Source: an uncultured Vicinamibacterales bacterium
GTDB lineage: Bacteria > Acidobacteriota > Vicinamibacteria > Vicinamibacterales > UBA8438
Assembly: GCA_958295905.1 (NCBI GenBank)
Contig: OY282382.1
Coordinates: forward strand, 5,390,910 to 5,454,909
Length of the DNA: 64,000 nucleotides
Direction: 5' to 3'
Under the pieces are notes generated by a model, which worked only from the letters and a program-made list of their open reading frames with translations, searched no databases and had not been told where the DNA came from. The position numbers and the translations under genes were made by a program. Numbering within the stretch: the stretch's first letter is position 1; each line of letters begins with the position of its first letter. Of the stretch, positions 25,636-34,394 are shown piece after piece.

Positions 25636-26027
25636 TCACCGCCGGCCCGGCGGCCGGCCAGTCCCGCTCGGTTTGGGACGGCGTCTACACCGAGGCGCAG
25701 GCCGAGCGGGGCCGCGGGCGGTACCGGGCCCTCTGCGGCTACTGTCACCGCGACGACCTGAGCGGCGGCGGCAGCGAAGCGGGCGCCCCCGCCCTGCGCG
25801 GACCGTTCTTCCTCAACCAGTGGCGGGACCGGCCCCTCGTCGACCTCTTCGTCATCATCGGCACTACAATGCCGCAGCAGAACCCCGATTCCCTCCGCGC
25901 CCAGGTGGTGATCGACATCGTCAGCTACCTCCTGAGACAGAACGGCGCGCCCGCCGGCGGCGCCGAACTGCCGCCCCGACTCGAACCGTTGCGCTCCATC
26001 GTGCTGAGCCGACAGCCCGGCCGGTAG
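25569..26027 (+). CDS. Periplasmic mono-haem cytochrome c
   Basis: 152 residues from the ATG at 25569, chosen so that RRWLAAVCAVMTAATLTAGPAAGQ is the signal peptide; the frame is open from 25434 as well. Haem attachment CGYCH (GRYRALCGYCHRDDLSGG) and a likely axial Met in IGTTMPQQNP match class I cytochrome c of the cbb3/alcohol-dehydrogenase type. DIVSYLLRQNGAPAG is the usual C-terminal helix. Such proteins shuttle electrons from periplasmic dehydrogenases. No dehydrogenase gene is adjacent. Confidence 0.8.
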   Translation: MTAAAASRRWLAAVCAVMTAATLTAGPAAGQSRSVWDGVYTEAQAERGRGRYRALCGYCHRDDLSGGGSEAGAPALRGPFFLNQWRDRPLVDLFVIIGTTMPQQNPDSLRAQVVIDIVSYLLRQNGAPAGGAELPPRLEPLRSIVLSRQPGR

Positions 26028-26060
26028 GTCCACGGAACCTCGTCTCCGTGCGTCGACGCC

Positions 26061-26230
26061 GTGAACCGGTTTCCGGTGGTGCCCCTGCAAACCGTTCGCC
26101 TTCAGGGGGTGTCGACGTGGGAGCTAGCGCTACGACGTGCGTATCGAGTTCTTCAACGCCCTGAACAACGGCGTGGAGATCTGGCACAGCCGCTCACGGA
26201 ACGCGAACGGCAGCACCGGCGCCCCCCCAT
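26061..26230 (+). pseudogene. Remnant of a TonB-dependent receptor C-terminus
   Basis: Two frames carry pieces reminiscent of the end of a TonB receptor: NRFPVVPLQTVRLQGVSTWELAL in one, and VRIEFFNALNNGVEIWHS in another, like the usual RxEFFNALNxxxF strand. They are separated by a frameshift and followed by unrelated sequence. No upstream barrel remains. This is a weak but consistent relic. Confidence 0.4.
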
Positions 26231-26394
26231 TCGGGGCCCATCGAGTTTCGAGCGCGTGGACCCATGCTGGAAGGACGCGCCGGCCGCTTCGCGAGAATCA
26301 CCCCCCGCGCTGCCCGGCAACAGGCGACCCGGAACGAGAAGTTCGGCGATCCTGAATCGGGTGGAGGGATCTGAAGCGGGACAACCGGACTCGC

Positions 26395-27273
26395 TCACGG
26401 GATGCCGGCTGGCGGGTCCACAAGCGGCTTGTCGTCACCAGCCTGTTCGTCGAGGCGGACCTCAAGCGCGCTGAGAAAGGCGTCCCGAACCATCGCCTTC
26501 TGCGCAGGGTTCAGGTCTCGACCAACCTCCCGCCGCGATCGCGCCAGAAGTGATGCGTCGATCTCCCCCGGCCGCCGGTTGGTCCTGCGGATATTGTCGG
26601 CAAGTGCGGAGACCTCGCCCGCAGGCACGCCGGCGGCTACCTCGCGTGCCACCCTCTCCTCCCAAGGATCGGCCGCATCACTCGATTCCTCCGCGCCAGG
26701 CGGCACGGATTCCCCGGAGTCAGGTTCGGATACCTTGCGAGGGCTGCACTTCAAGAACTGCTCAAGGTCGGATGCGCCCCACTCGTAGGTCGCATCAGCC
26801 TCCTGGAGGAGAAACAGGGACTGACTCCCGCGTGCCGGCTTGATTCCCAGCAGGTGGACTCGGACGCCGTACTCCTGCGCCAACTGGACCCCGACTCTGA
26901 GATCCTCGTCTCCCGAAAGCAGCACGCATTCCGCCACGGCCCGGTTGCGCGCAAGCGTGATCATGTCGGTCACGATGAGCGAATCGACGCCCTTCTGCTG
27001 GCCAACGGAATTCACGAAACCGAGCCGGACCTTCACTCCCGCCTGTTCAGCCAACGTGATGTGCTGAGGCGTCGGCCCTTGGCCGGTGCCGTCGTACCAG
27101 TAGATCCTGAGCAGATCCAGGTTCGAGCAACCCTCCGCGAATGCCTTCAGCTTGGCGATCACGGCACCGTGATCCAGATCGATCCCCCCCCGCGCCAACT
27201 TCTCCCCGCCCAGCACGACCGAACCCTGGGCGAAGAGGTAGCCTGCATCCACGAAGACGGCGACACGGTCCAT
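26395..27273 (-). CDS. NYN-domain protein (LabA/DUF88-type putative nuclease)
   Basis: 292 residues from MDRVAVFVDAGYLFAQG. The PIN-like NYN domain fills residues 1-165: the first acid in FVDAGY, LLRIYWYDGTG, QQKGVDSLIVTDMITLA and VLLSGDEDLRVGVQLAQEYGVRVHLLGI, giving the conserved Asp set for metal binding and probable RNase activity. After a Ser/Glu-rich linker comes a basic helical region (ADNIRRTNRRPGEIDASLLARSRREVGRDL). GC is visibly below the neighbourhood. An intrinsic terminator lies in its leader, so expression may need readthrough. Its role in this strain is unknown. Confidence 0.8.
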   Translation of the reverse strand: MDRVAVFVDAGYLFAQGSVVLGGEKLARGGIDLDHGAVIAKLKAFAEGCSNLDLLRIYWYDGTGQGPTPQHITLAEQAGVKVRLGFVNSVGQQKGVDSLIVTDMITLARNRAVAECVLLSGDEDLRVGVQLAQEYGVRVHLLGIKPARGSQSLFLLQEADATYEWGASDLEQFLKCSPRKVSEPDSGESVPPGAEESSDAADPWEERVAREVAAGVPAGEVSALADNIRRTNRRPGEIDASLLARSRREVGRDLNPAQKAMVRDAFLSALEVRLDEQAGDDKPLVDPPAGIP

Positions 27274-27290
27274 CCGAGCTTTTCCCCGCC

Positions 27291-27320
27291 CAAAATAAAA
27301 AGGCCCCCGAAGGGGCCCCC
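27291..27320 (-). terminator. Intrinsic terminator in the NYN gene leader (possible attenuator)
   Basis: On the minus strand GGCCCC-TTCG-GGGGCC is followed by TTTTTATTTTG, a textbook Rho-independent terminator. It ends only 17 bases before the NYN start codon, on the same strand. It either ends transcripts from upstream or attenuates the NYN gene. Confidence 0.75.
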
Positions 27321-27404
27321 TAATAAAGCCGCCCAATTGTCTAATAGGCCGGGCGATCGAAATCAGAATACCACGGTTGGAGGACCATCACCACCCCCGC
27401 ACCG

Positions 27405-27500
27405 AACTGGTCGGCCACGCTGTCGGTCGAGATGCCGCGCTCGGCCATCAGCTCGGCCAGCCGGTCCGCCGTCGCCGGCTGCTCCTTGTAGAACAGGGCG
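27405..27500 (-). pseudogene. Duplicated fragment of the ankyrin gene 3' end
   Basis: 27405-27490 repeats 28020-28112 almost base for base (CTTGTAGAACAG back to ACTGGTCGGCC). In translation it reads LFYKEQPATADRLAELMAERGISTD, the C-terminal segment of the neighbouring ankyrin protein. There is no start and the sequence diverges on both sides. The rest of 27500-27740 shows broken coding-like sequence but nothing that can be named. Confidence 0.75.
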
Positions 27501-27745
27501 CGCTCCTACAGATCGGCGGGGACGTATCCGACGCCCCAGACTCGGAACAGCTCGCGGCAGCCGTCGTCGCTTGGACACGCGGGCTGCCAGCGACGAGTCC
27601 CGCAGCACGCGGTGCAAGCACTGCGTCCCCCAGCTCGAAGGTCGTGGCCTCCGCCTTCGCGTGACCGCCCGCCGCCGGAAACTGCGCGAACACCGAGGGT
27701 TGGCCGGGCGGCGGCCGATGCCCGGCGTCTGCCGGGTGGGGCGCG

Positions 27746-27780
27746 GGGCGCCCTCGTCCCGTCGAGAGACGAGGGCGCCC
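27746..27780. terminator. Hairpin terminator downstream of the ankyrin gene
   Basis: GGGCGCCCTCGTC pairs perfectly with GACGAGGGCGCCC around a 9-base loop, about 100 bases beyond the stop of the ankyrin-DUF1552 operon. Confidence 0.6.
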
Positions 27781-27799
27781 GGATCAGCGTGGGTCGGCC

Positions 27800-27884
27800 T
27801 AGCCCGGAGAGCGTCGCCTGCGGCTCCGCTCACCGCCCAACCAACCCTCCAGGAGTCCGCGCCGTTCTACGCCGCAGACTCCTA
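27800..27884 (-). repeat. Dispersed repeat family B copy ending at the ankyrin stop
   Basis: GGAGAGCGTCGCCTGCGGC ... ACCGCCCAACCAACCCTCCAGG ... GTTCTACGCCGCAGACTCCTA; the last CTA is the stop codon of the minus-strand ankyrin gene. Confidence 0.75.
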
Positions 27885-29567
27885 CTCGGGCACCGGCTGC
27901 GCCGCTTCCCGGGCGGCCGGCTCGACCTGCGACGGGACGCGGTCGGGGGTCGGTTGCGCGACCCGGCGCCCCTCGGCGTCGCGGGCGTTGCCGCGGTTGC
28001 GGCCGCAGTCGAAGCAGGTGCGCAACTGGTCGGCCATGCCGTCGGTCGAGATGCCGCGCTCGGCCATCAGCTCGGCCAGCCGGTCCGCCGTCGCCGGCTG
28101 CTCCTTGTAGAACAGCGAGTAGAACACCCCGTTGGCGATGGTCCACGGCGTCCAGTCCTGGGCGCTCCGGGCGTCGATCTGCGCGCCCTGCTCGACGAGG
28201 TAGTCGACGATGCTCGGGGCGCCGCGGTACGCGGCCCCGTGCAGCGCGGTCTCGCCGCGGTCGTTGGCCGCGTGGACGTCGTTGCCCAGCGCCACGAGCA
28301 TCTTCACCGCCTCGAGGGCCTCGGGCTCGTGCTCGACCGTCGCCCCGCCGTCCTCGCCGGGGTTCCACATGTCGACCCCGGCCGCGACCATGAGCGGCGT
28401 CGTCAGGTCGGCGTTCGGAATCAGGGGGTCGGCCCCCGCGCCGAGCAGCACCCGCATGACCTCGGTGTCGACGTTCTTCGCGGCGAGGAGGAACGGCGTC
28501 GCGCCCACCCGGTTCAGCCGGTTGCGGTAGCCGTCGCGGAAATCGGCGGTCATCGGCGCGTTCACGTCGACGCCGGCGGCGAGCAGCCGCTCGATCAGGT
28601 CCAGGCTGCTGCGGTTGCCGCGGCCCTCGGGAGGCGGCATGTGGCCGATGTTGGTGCGGCGCAGCCGGATGGTCTGGTGCAGGGCGTTCCAGCCCTGCCC
28701 GGCCGCGTTCACGTCGGCCCCCTGGTCGATCAGGTAGATGCCGACGTCGTGCTGGCCGTTCATCGCCGCCACGACGAGGGCGCTGGTCCCGTCGGGGAAC
28801 GTGTCGTTCACGTCGGCGCCGGCCTCGAGGAGGGCCCGCACCGCGTCGAGCTGGCCGAGCTGCACCGCGAACAGCAGCGCGGTGAACGAGGGCCCCGACC
28901 GCGCGGCGCGGGTCAGCCCGACCTCGGCCGAGAACGCCCCGCCCGGCTCCCCGGCCGCCGGATCGCCGGTGCGCGCCGCGACGTCGGCGCCGCTGGCGGC
29001 GAGGGCGCGGATGGCGGCGGCGTTGTTCTCGGCCGCCGCCCACATGAGCGCGGTCTGGCCCCTCGACGCCTCGGACGCGTTCGGGTCCGCCCCGGCCGCC
29101 AGCAACGCCCGGATGACGTCGGGCCGGCCGGTGCGGGCGGCGGTCATCAGCACCGTCTCGCCGTCCGCGAGCCGCCGGTTCGGGTCGGCCCCGGCGTCCA
29201 GCAACCGGGTGACGATGGCCGCGTTGCCGTTCACGGCGGCCAGGCTGAGGGGCGCGACCCCGTAGCGGTTGGGCTGCGCCGCATCGGCGCCCGCGTCGAG
29301 CAGCAGACCGACGACGTCGGCCGCGTCGCCCTGCACCGCCCAGTGCAGCGCGGTCATGCCGCCGGTCTCGGACGCATTCACGTCGATCGCGTCGTCGAGC
29401 AGCGCCGCCAACGCCGCGCCGTCCCCGGCGCGCGCCGCCGCGATCAGCGCCGCCTCGGCTTCCGCCGGCGCAGCCGCCGCCACGGCCGGCGCAGCCGCCG
29501 CAAGGGACAGGACCACGCCGACCACCGCCGCCAACGCCGCATCCCACCGTCGTCGATTCGTTGCCAT
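27882..29567 (-). CDS. Secreted ankyrin-repeat protein
   Basis: 561 residues from MATNRRRWDAALAAVVGVVL. Signal peptide to about residue 35 (AAAAPAVAAAAPAEA), then about a dozen ankyrin repeats: TALHWAVQGDAADVVGLLLDAGADAAQPN, PLSLAAVNGNAAIVTRLLDAGADPN, TVLMTAARTGRPDVIRALLAAGADPN and so on to TALHGAAYRGAPSIVDYLVEQGAQID. The tail (RTCFDCGRNRGNARDAEGRR) has a CxxC. It follows the DUF1552 gene by 18 bases in the same operon. A second, homologous ankyrin protein lies near the second DUF1552 pair at 55044. The target is unknown. Confidence 0.85.
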   Translation of the reverse strand: MATNRRRWDAALAAVVGVVLSLAAAAPAVAAAAPAEAEAALIAAARAGDGAALAALLDDAIDVNASETGGMTALHWAVQGDAADVVGLLLDAGADAAQPNRYGVAPLSLAAVNGNAAIVTRLLDAGADPNRRLADGETVLMTAARTGRPDVIRALLAAGADPNASEASRGQTALMWAAAENNAAAIRALAASGADVAARTGDPAAGEPGGAFSAEVGLTRAARSGPSFTALLFAVQLGQLDAVRALLEAGADVNDTFPDGTSALVVAAMNGQHDVGIYLIDQGADVNAAGQGWNALHQTIRLRRTNIGHMPPPEGRGNRSSLDLIERLLAAGVDVNAPMTADFRDGYRNRLNRVGATPFLLAAKNVDTEVMRVLLGAGADPLIPNADLTTPLMVAAGVDMWNPGEDGGATVEHEPEALEAVKMLVALGNDVHAANDRGETALHGAAYRGAPSIVDYLVEQGAQIDARSAQDWTPWTIANGVFYSLFYKEQPATADRLAELMAERGISTDGMADQLRTCFDCGRNRGNARDAEGRRVAQPTPDRVPSQVEPAAREAAQPVPE

Positions 29568-29584
29568 GGTCGATTCTCCGGCGT

Positions 29585-30919
29585 CTACAGATCCGCCAGC
29601 GGCCCGGTGGAGTCGGCCACCCGGCCGCGCTCCACGCCGACCTTGTGGAGCAGGGTCAGGCCGAGGTTCGTGAACGGCGTGTGCATCGGGTAGCGGATGT
29701 GCCGCCCGCCCGCGATGGCCCCGCCGCCGCCCACCACGACCGCCGGCAGGTTGACCGGCGTGTGGTGATCGCTGTCGCCCATGCCGGTGCCGTAGAGCAG
29801 CAGGGTGTGGTCGAGCAGGGACCCGTCGCCGTCCGGGGTGTTCTTCATCCGCTCGAGGAACCGGGCGAAGAGCGACACGTGATACGCGTTGATCTTGGCC
29901 CCCTGCGCGATCTTCACGGGGTCCATCTGGTGGTGCGACACCGCGTGGTGGCCTTCCGGCACCCCGATCCAGGGATAGGGCCGCCCGTTCAGTTCGCGCG
30001 AGACCTGGAAGGCGACGACCCGCGTCACGTCGGCCTGGAACGCGAGCAGCTCGAGGTCGAACATCAGCCGGGCATGGTCGTCGAACGAGTCCGGCACGCC
30101 GACCGGCGGGTCCGCGATGGGCATCGGCGACACCCGGCTCCGGCGCTCGGCCCGCTGGATGCGCTGCTCGACGTCGCGCACCGAATCGACGTACTCGTCG
30201 ACCATGATGCGGTCGCGGACCCCGAGGCGTCGCTGCAGGCGGGCCATGTCGGCCATCGCAAGGTCGAGCACGCTGCGGTCCCGCTTCAGCCGGGCCGCCT
30301 GCTCCTTGGGCGACCCGCCTTCCCCGAACAGCCGCTCGAACACCGCGCGGGGGTTGCTCTCCATCGGCATCGGGGTCGTGGAGTCCCGCCACGAGTAGGT
30401 GTGCTGATAGACGCAACTGTACCCGTTCTCGCAGCTTCCGACGATGTTCTCGTGGTCGAGCGAGAGTTGCAGCGAGCTCAACGGGGTGTCGGCGCCGATG
30501 GCCGCCGCCGCCATCTGGTCGATCGACGTGCTCGCCTCGATGTCCGCCCCTTCCGTCTTCTTCGGGCGGACGCCGCTCAGCCACGCCGTGTGCACCCGGG
30601 TGTGCACCCCGCCGCCTTCGCTCTGCGTCTCCGCCCCCTTGTTGCTCAGGCCGCTCAGCACCACCATGTCGTTGCGGAACGGCTCGAGCGCCTGCAGCAC
30701 CGGGGTCATCGCGTACCCCTTCCCGGTGGTGGCGGGGTGGAAGTTCGGCAGATACGTGCCGTTGGGCGCATACACGAAGCCCAGGCGGGTCACCCGGCTG
30801 CGCCCCGGCGCGGCGGCGGACAGCGCCGGCGCCATCGCGTCCAGGAACGGGAGGGCCAACGTCGCCCCCAACCCGCGCAGGAAGCTCCGCCGCGGCAGCG
30901 CCATCTTCGTAATGATCAT
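29585..30919 (-). CDS. DUF1552 protein, Tat-exported
   Basis: 444 residues with AAGGAG before the ATG. Twin-arginine signal LPRRSFLRGLGATLALPFLDAMAPAL. The body carries DUF1552 features: TRLGFVYAPNGTYLPNF, LSGLSNKGAETQSEGGGVHTRVHTAWLSGVRP, SLQLSLDHENIVGSCENGYSCVYQHTYSWRDSTTPMPMESNPRAVFERLFG, VRDVEQRIQRAE and LLDHTLLLYGTGMGDSDHHTPVNLP, which resembles alkaline-phosphatase-fold DUF1501/1552 proteins. The function of the family is unproven. It is regularly paired with DUF1592 proteins, here 617 bases upstream on the same strand. Confidence 0.9.
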   Translation of the reverse strand: MIITKMALPRRSFLRGLGATLALPFLDAMAPALSAAAPGRSRVTRLGFVYAPNGTYLPNFHPATTGKGYAMTPVLQALEPFRNDMVVLSGLSNKGAETQSEGGGVHTRVHTAWLSGVRPKKTEGADIEASTSIDQMAAAAIGADTPLSSLQLSLDHENIVGSCENGYSCVYQHTYSWRDSTTPMPMESNPRAVFERLFGEGGSPKEQAARLKRDRSVLDLAMADMARLQRRLGVRDRIMVDEYVDSVRDVEQRIQRAERRSRVSPMPIADPPVGVPDSFDDHARLMFDLELLAFQADVTRVVAFQVSRELNGRPYPWIGVPEGHHAVSHHQMDPVKIAQGAKINAYHVSLFARFLERMKNTPDGDGSLLDHTLLLYGTGMGDSDHHTPVNLPAVVVGGGGAIAGGRHIRYPMHTPFTNLGLTLLHKVGVERGRVADSTGPLADL

Positions 30920-31001
30920 CCCGATCTCCTTCAGGTCAGCAGGTCAACACGAACGGATTCCGGTTCACGACATCAAGGAGCCCTTGCAGTCCGGGGCGGC
31001 G

Positions 31002-31140
31002 GTCCCCGCTGCTTCGAGCGGCGAGGCATCGCGCCCGAACTGCGTCATTTCGTCGGACTGCGTGCGGTCCGCGGCTTGCAACAGGCCCGATATGCGCCCC
31101 TTCACACCTGGTCGGGCCGGCGCCCTTCAGCCCGCGGGCA
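31002..31140 (+). repeat. Dispersed repeat family A, diverged copy
   Basis: GTCCCCGCTGCTTCGAGCGG ... GCATCGCGCCCGAACTGCGTC ... CGTCGGACTGCG ... GCCCTTCAGCCCGCGGGC follows the order of family A with many substitutions. It sits between the DUF1592 and DUF1552 genes. Confidence 0.55.
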
Positions 31141-31530
31141 CCCTTCCCCGCCGGCACTCTTCGGCCCGCGGGCACCCTTCCCCACCGCCGGCGCCCGTCA
31201 AACTCGCCGGCACCTTCGGCCCGTCGGCACCCTTACCCCGCCGACACTCTTCAGCTCGCGGGGCAAGCCCGGGAAGGCCAAAGCCTTCGCCGCCTGGTCG
31301 GCACCCTCCCCGCCGACACTCTTCAGATCGCGGGCACCGTTCCCACCGCTGGCGCCCTTGCAGCTCGCCGGCACCCTTCGGCCCTGGCACCCTTCCCCGC
31401 CGACGCCCTTCAGCTCGCCGGCGCCCTTCGGCCGTCGGCACCCGCCCCCACCGCCGACGCCCTTCAGCCCGCCGGCGCCCCTCGCCGCTCTCGGCGCGAC
31501 GCGGGCCTCCACCGCGGACTGCTCGGCGCC
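31120..31530. repeat. GC-rich imperfect tandem repeat array
   Basis: About ten degenerate units of 30-50 bases built from CCGCCGACACTCTTCAGCTCGC, GGCACCCTTCCCC and GGCGCCCTTCGGCC. The right end (31455-31530) again resembles the tail of family A (GGCGCCCCTCGCCGCTCTCGGCGCGACGCGGG). The array appears to have grown from that tail. No gene lies in 30920-31535. Confidence 0.7.
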
Positions 31531-31535
31531 ATCTT

Positions 31536-33956
31536 CTACGGGGCCGCGGCCGGCCGCGGGGCCACGGCCGTGCGCCGTTCCCGAAACGGCAGGCTGTCGA
31601 CGACGCCGAGGATGACCGCCGACAGACGGTATTCCTGCGCCGCCGCCCGCCGCACGATGGCCCGCACCGCCGGCATGTCGTAGTGCTCCAGCCCACGGCC
31701 CAGCGCATAGGTCAGCAGCTTCTCGGTCAGCGTGCCCACGAACCGGTCCGGACGCGCGAGCAGCGCCGTCTTGAGCTCGGCGACGTCGTCGAACCGCGTC
31801 CCGTCCGGGAGCACCCCCGAGGCGTCGATCGGCTGATGCTGCTCGTCGACGTCGCGCAACCGGCCGACGGGGTCGAACCGCTCGAGCCCGAAGCCGAGGG
31901 GGTCGATCATCGCATGGCAGCTCGCGCAGGCGGGGTTGTCGCGATGCGCGGCCATCCGCTCGCGCATCGACGGCGTCCGGTCGGCGTAGGCCCCCGCCCG
32001 GTCCGGCAGCGCCGGCACGTTGGGGGGCGGGTCGGGCGGCGGCGTGCCGAGGATGTTGGTCAGGATCCACTTGCCCCGGAACACCGGCGAGGTCCGCACC
32101 GGGTGCGACGTGATGGTCAGGATGCTGCCCTGCCCGAGCAGCCCGCCCCGGCGCCCGGTCACCGCGACCCGCCGGAAGTGGCTGCCCTGCACGTGGGGCA
32201 TGCCGTAATGCCGCGCGAGCCGGTCGTTGACGAACGTGTAGTCGGCGGCCAGCAGGTCGAGCACGCTCCGGTCTTCCCGCACGATGCTCTCGAAGAACAG
32301 CTCGGTCTCGCGGCGGAACGCCTGCCGCAGTCCGTCGTCGAAGTCGGCGAACAGCACCTGCGACGGCCGCGCCGACGCCAGGTTCCGAAGCTGCAGCCAC
32401 TGGCCGACGAAGTTGGCGGTCAGGGCGCGGGCGCGGTCGTCCAGCAGCATCCGGCGCACCTGCCGCTCGAGCGCCGCGGGGTCGGACAGGGCGCCCCCGG
32501 CCGCCGCGGCCAGCAGCTCGTCGTCGGGCACGCTGCTCCACAGGAAGAACGACAGCCGCGACGCCAGCTCCAGATCGCCGATGCGGTAGTTGACGGCGGC
32601 CGCGGCCGGGGCGTCCGCCGGGTCGGCTTCGACCCGGAAAAGGAACTCGGGGCTCACCAGCAGTTGCTGCAGCGCGCGCTCGATGCCGGCTTCGAAGTCG
32701 GCGCCCCCGCGCCCCGCGGCGTAGGCGATCCGCAGAATCTCGAGGTCGGCGGCGTCGACGGGCCGGCGCCAGGCCCGCCGCGCCAGGGCGGCGAGAATGG
32801 TGTCGGCGCAGGCCTCCTCGTCGACGGCGTCCGCGGGCCGGCAGACGAAGAGGCGCCGGCGGGCCGGGGTGTCGCCGGGGCCCTGCGCATCGAACGGCCC
32901 GGTGACGGTGACGCTGCGCAGGTACGGCAGGTCGCGGCGGCTCACCGTCGGATTCAGGAAGGGACGGCGCGGCGTCTCCGACAGCAGGGCCGGCGTCTTG
33001 AGGAACGCGACCCCGATGTCGCGGGGACCGGCCTCGATCGGCAACCGCACTTCCAGGTTGTCGCCGACCTCGTTCCCGTCGATGTCGAGCGACGGCAGGC
33101 CCTGCTGCATGCGGAACAGCTCGACGCGCCGGCCGTCCACCGTCACCTCGAGCCGGGCCCCCCCGGACACCCGGGACACCTCGATCCGCAGCACGTACTC
33201 GGCGTCGAGGGGGAATCGATGCGGGATCACGGCGCCGCCGCGGGTCCCGTAGGGCAGGCCCTCGACGTGATCGTCCTGCGGCAGCGCCGGCGATACGGTG
33301 TAGGTGCGGGCCACCGCCGTCGGCGGCGTGGTGCCCACCGCGGCGCGGCTGATGCGCCGGGCCGCGGTCAGATAACGCTCCATGAGCGACTCGGACACCC
33401 GCAGGACCCCGGCGATGTTGTCGAACCCGTAGCTCGCGCTGTCGGCCGGGAGGAGGTCTTCTATCTCCACGGTGATCCCGAGCACGTCGCGAACCGCGTT
33501 CCGGTACTCGGCGCGGTTGAGCCGATGGAAGGTCTGGGTGCGGCCGGGGTTCGGAGAGGCGGCCGCCGCGGCGTCGAGCTCGGTCTCGAGCCAGGTCGCC
33601 ACGCGGTCGTAGGTCGCCTCGTCCGGACGCGGCCGGCCGGCCGGGGGCATCAGGCCGGCGCGCAGCTTCCGGACCACCCGCTCCCACAGCTCGGCATGGT
33701 CCCCGACCTGCGCCGGATCGACGGTGTCGAGGGCCAGCCCGGCCGTGAGGAGCCGTCCGTTGTGACAGGCGACGCAGTAGCGCCGGAGCACGGCGCGGGA
33801 CGCCTCGGCCGAATCCGACGCCTCCGCCGGGGCCTGCCGGGCGCCGGACGGCTCGTTCGGCCCTGCCGGCCCGTTCGACACCGCCGCCCCGGCGGACGCG
33901 CCGCCCGGCGGCAGCAACAGTATTCCGGCCGCGACGTACGCAAGCCAAGTGCGCAT
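31536..33956 (-). CDS. DUF1592/DUF1587-family protein with c-type haem motif
   Basis: 806 residues from the ATG at 33956, five bases after AAGGA; an upstream ATG at 33971 is possible. Signal peptide LAYVAAGILLLPPGGASAG. The order matches the family: a haem-like CVACH (AVLRRYCVACHNGRLLTAGLALD) and LRAGLMPPAGRPRPD; DUF1587 (FHRLNRAEYRNAVRDVLGI); DUF1592 (ASRLSFFLWSSVPDDELL ... TANFVGQWLQLRNL); DUF1588 (LLGQGSILTITSHPVRTSPVFRGKWILTNILGTPPP); and DUF1585 (LTEKLLTYALGRGLEHYD). These haem-bearing exported proteins are abundant in Planctomycetota and Acidobacteriota; their biochemical role is unknown. Confidence 0.9.
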   Translation of the reverse strand: MRTWLAYVAAGILLLPPGGASAGAAVSNGPAGPNEPSGARQAPAEASDSAEASRAVLRRYCVACHNGRLLTAGLALDTVDPAQVGDHAELWERVVRKLRAGLMPPAGRPRPDEATYDRVATWLETELDAAAAASPNPGRTQTFHRLNRAEYRNAVRDVLGITVEIEDLLPADSASYGFDNIAGVLRVSESLMERYLTAARRISRAAVGTTPPTAVARTYTVSPALPQDDHVEGLPYGTRGGAVIPHRFPLDAEYVLRIEVSRVSGGARLEVTVDGRRVELFRMQQGLPSLDIDGNEVGDNLEVRLPIEAGPRDIGVAFLKTPALLSETPRRPFLNPTVSRRDLPYLRSVTVTGPFDAQGPGDTPARRRLFVCRPADAVDEEACADTILAALARRAWRRPVDAADLEILRIAYAAGRGGADFEAGIERALQQLLVSPEFLFRVEADPADAPAAAAVNYRIGDLELASRLSFFLWSSVPDDELLAAAAGGALSDPAALERQVRRMLLDDRARALTANFVGQWLQLRNLASARPSQVLFADFDDGLRQAFRRETELFFESIVREDRSVLDLLAADYTFVNDRLARHYGMPHVQGSHFRRVAVTGRRGGLLGQGSILTITSHPVRTSPVFRGKWILTNILGTPPPDPPPNVPALPDRAGAYADRTPSMRERMAAHRDNPACASCHAMIDPLGFGLERFDPVGRLRDVDEQHQPIDASGVLPDGTRFDDVAELKTALLARPDRFVGTLTEKLLTYALGRGLEHYDMPAVRAIVRRAAAQEYRLSAVILGVVDSLPFRERRTAVAPRPAAAP

Positions 33957-34394
33957 CGTTTTCCTTGTCATCTTCAATGGACGCCGCGGCAAATGCCCCA
34001 CGGGCCCGCTGTCTGCGGGATCGCGCAGCCGCATCCGCCCGACAGCCGGACTCCACGAACCCCGCCGCCGCAAGACATCCGGAGCGGGTGCGCGAGTCGC
34101 TGCCATGCCTGCTGACAGCCGGACTCCACGAACCCGCCGCCGGCCGCCGCAAGACAGACGCCCGGATCCGGGCCATGATAACGCAAAACCGGGCGGCCGA
34201 CGGCCGGATCATTCCGAGGAGGACTCAGGTCCCGCGCCCCCGACCCGGGTGGACAGGCAAGCGACGAGACCGAAGCAGGCCCGGCGTTCGCGTGAGGACG
34301 GCGGCGGCAGCATCGCGGCCTCCTTGGCGGTGCGGGCAGGCATCCCAGCCCGCCCGCGACCGCCAAAACCCTGGGTCGGAGCGTCGGAGTCCGC

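Noticed and set aside
31120..31530. CRISPR or coding repeat
   Set aside because: Unit length and sequence vary and no frame is maintained. It is a degenerate GC-rich array.
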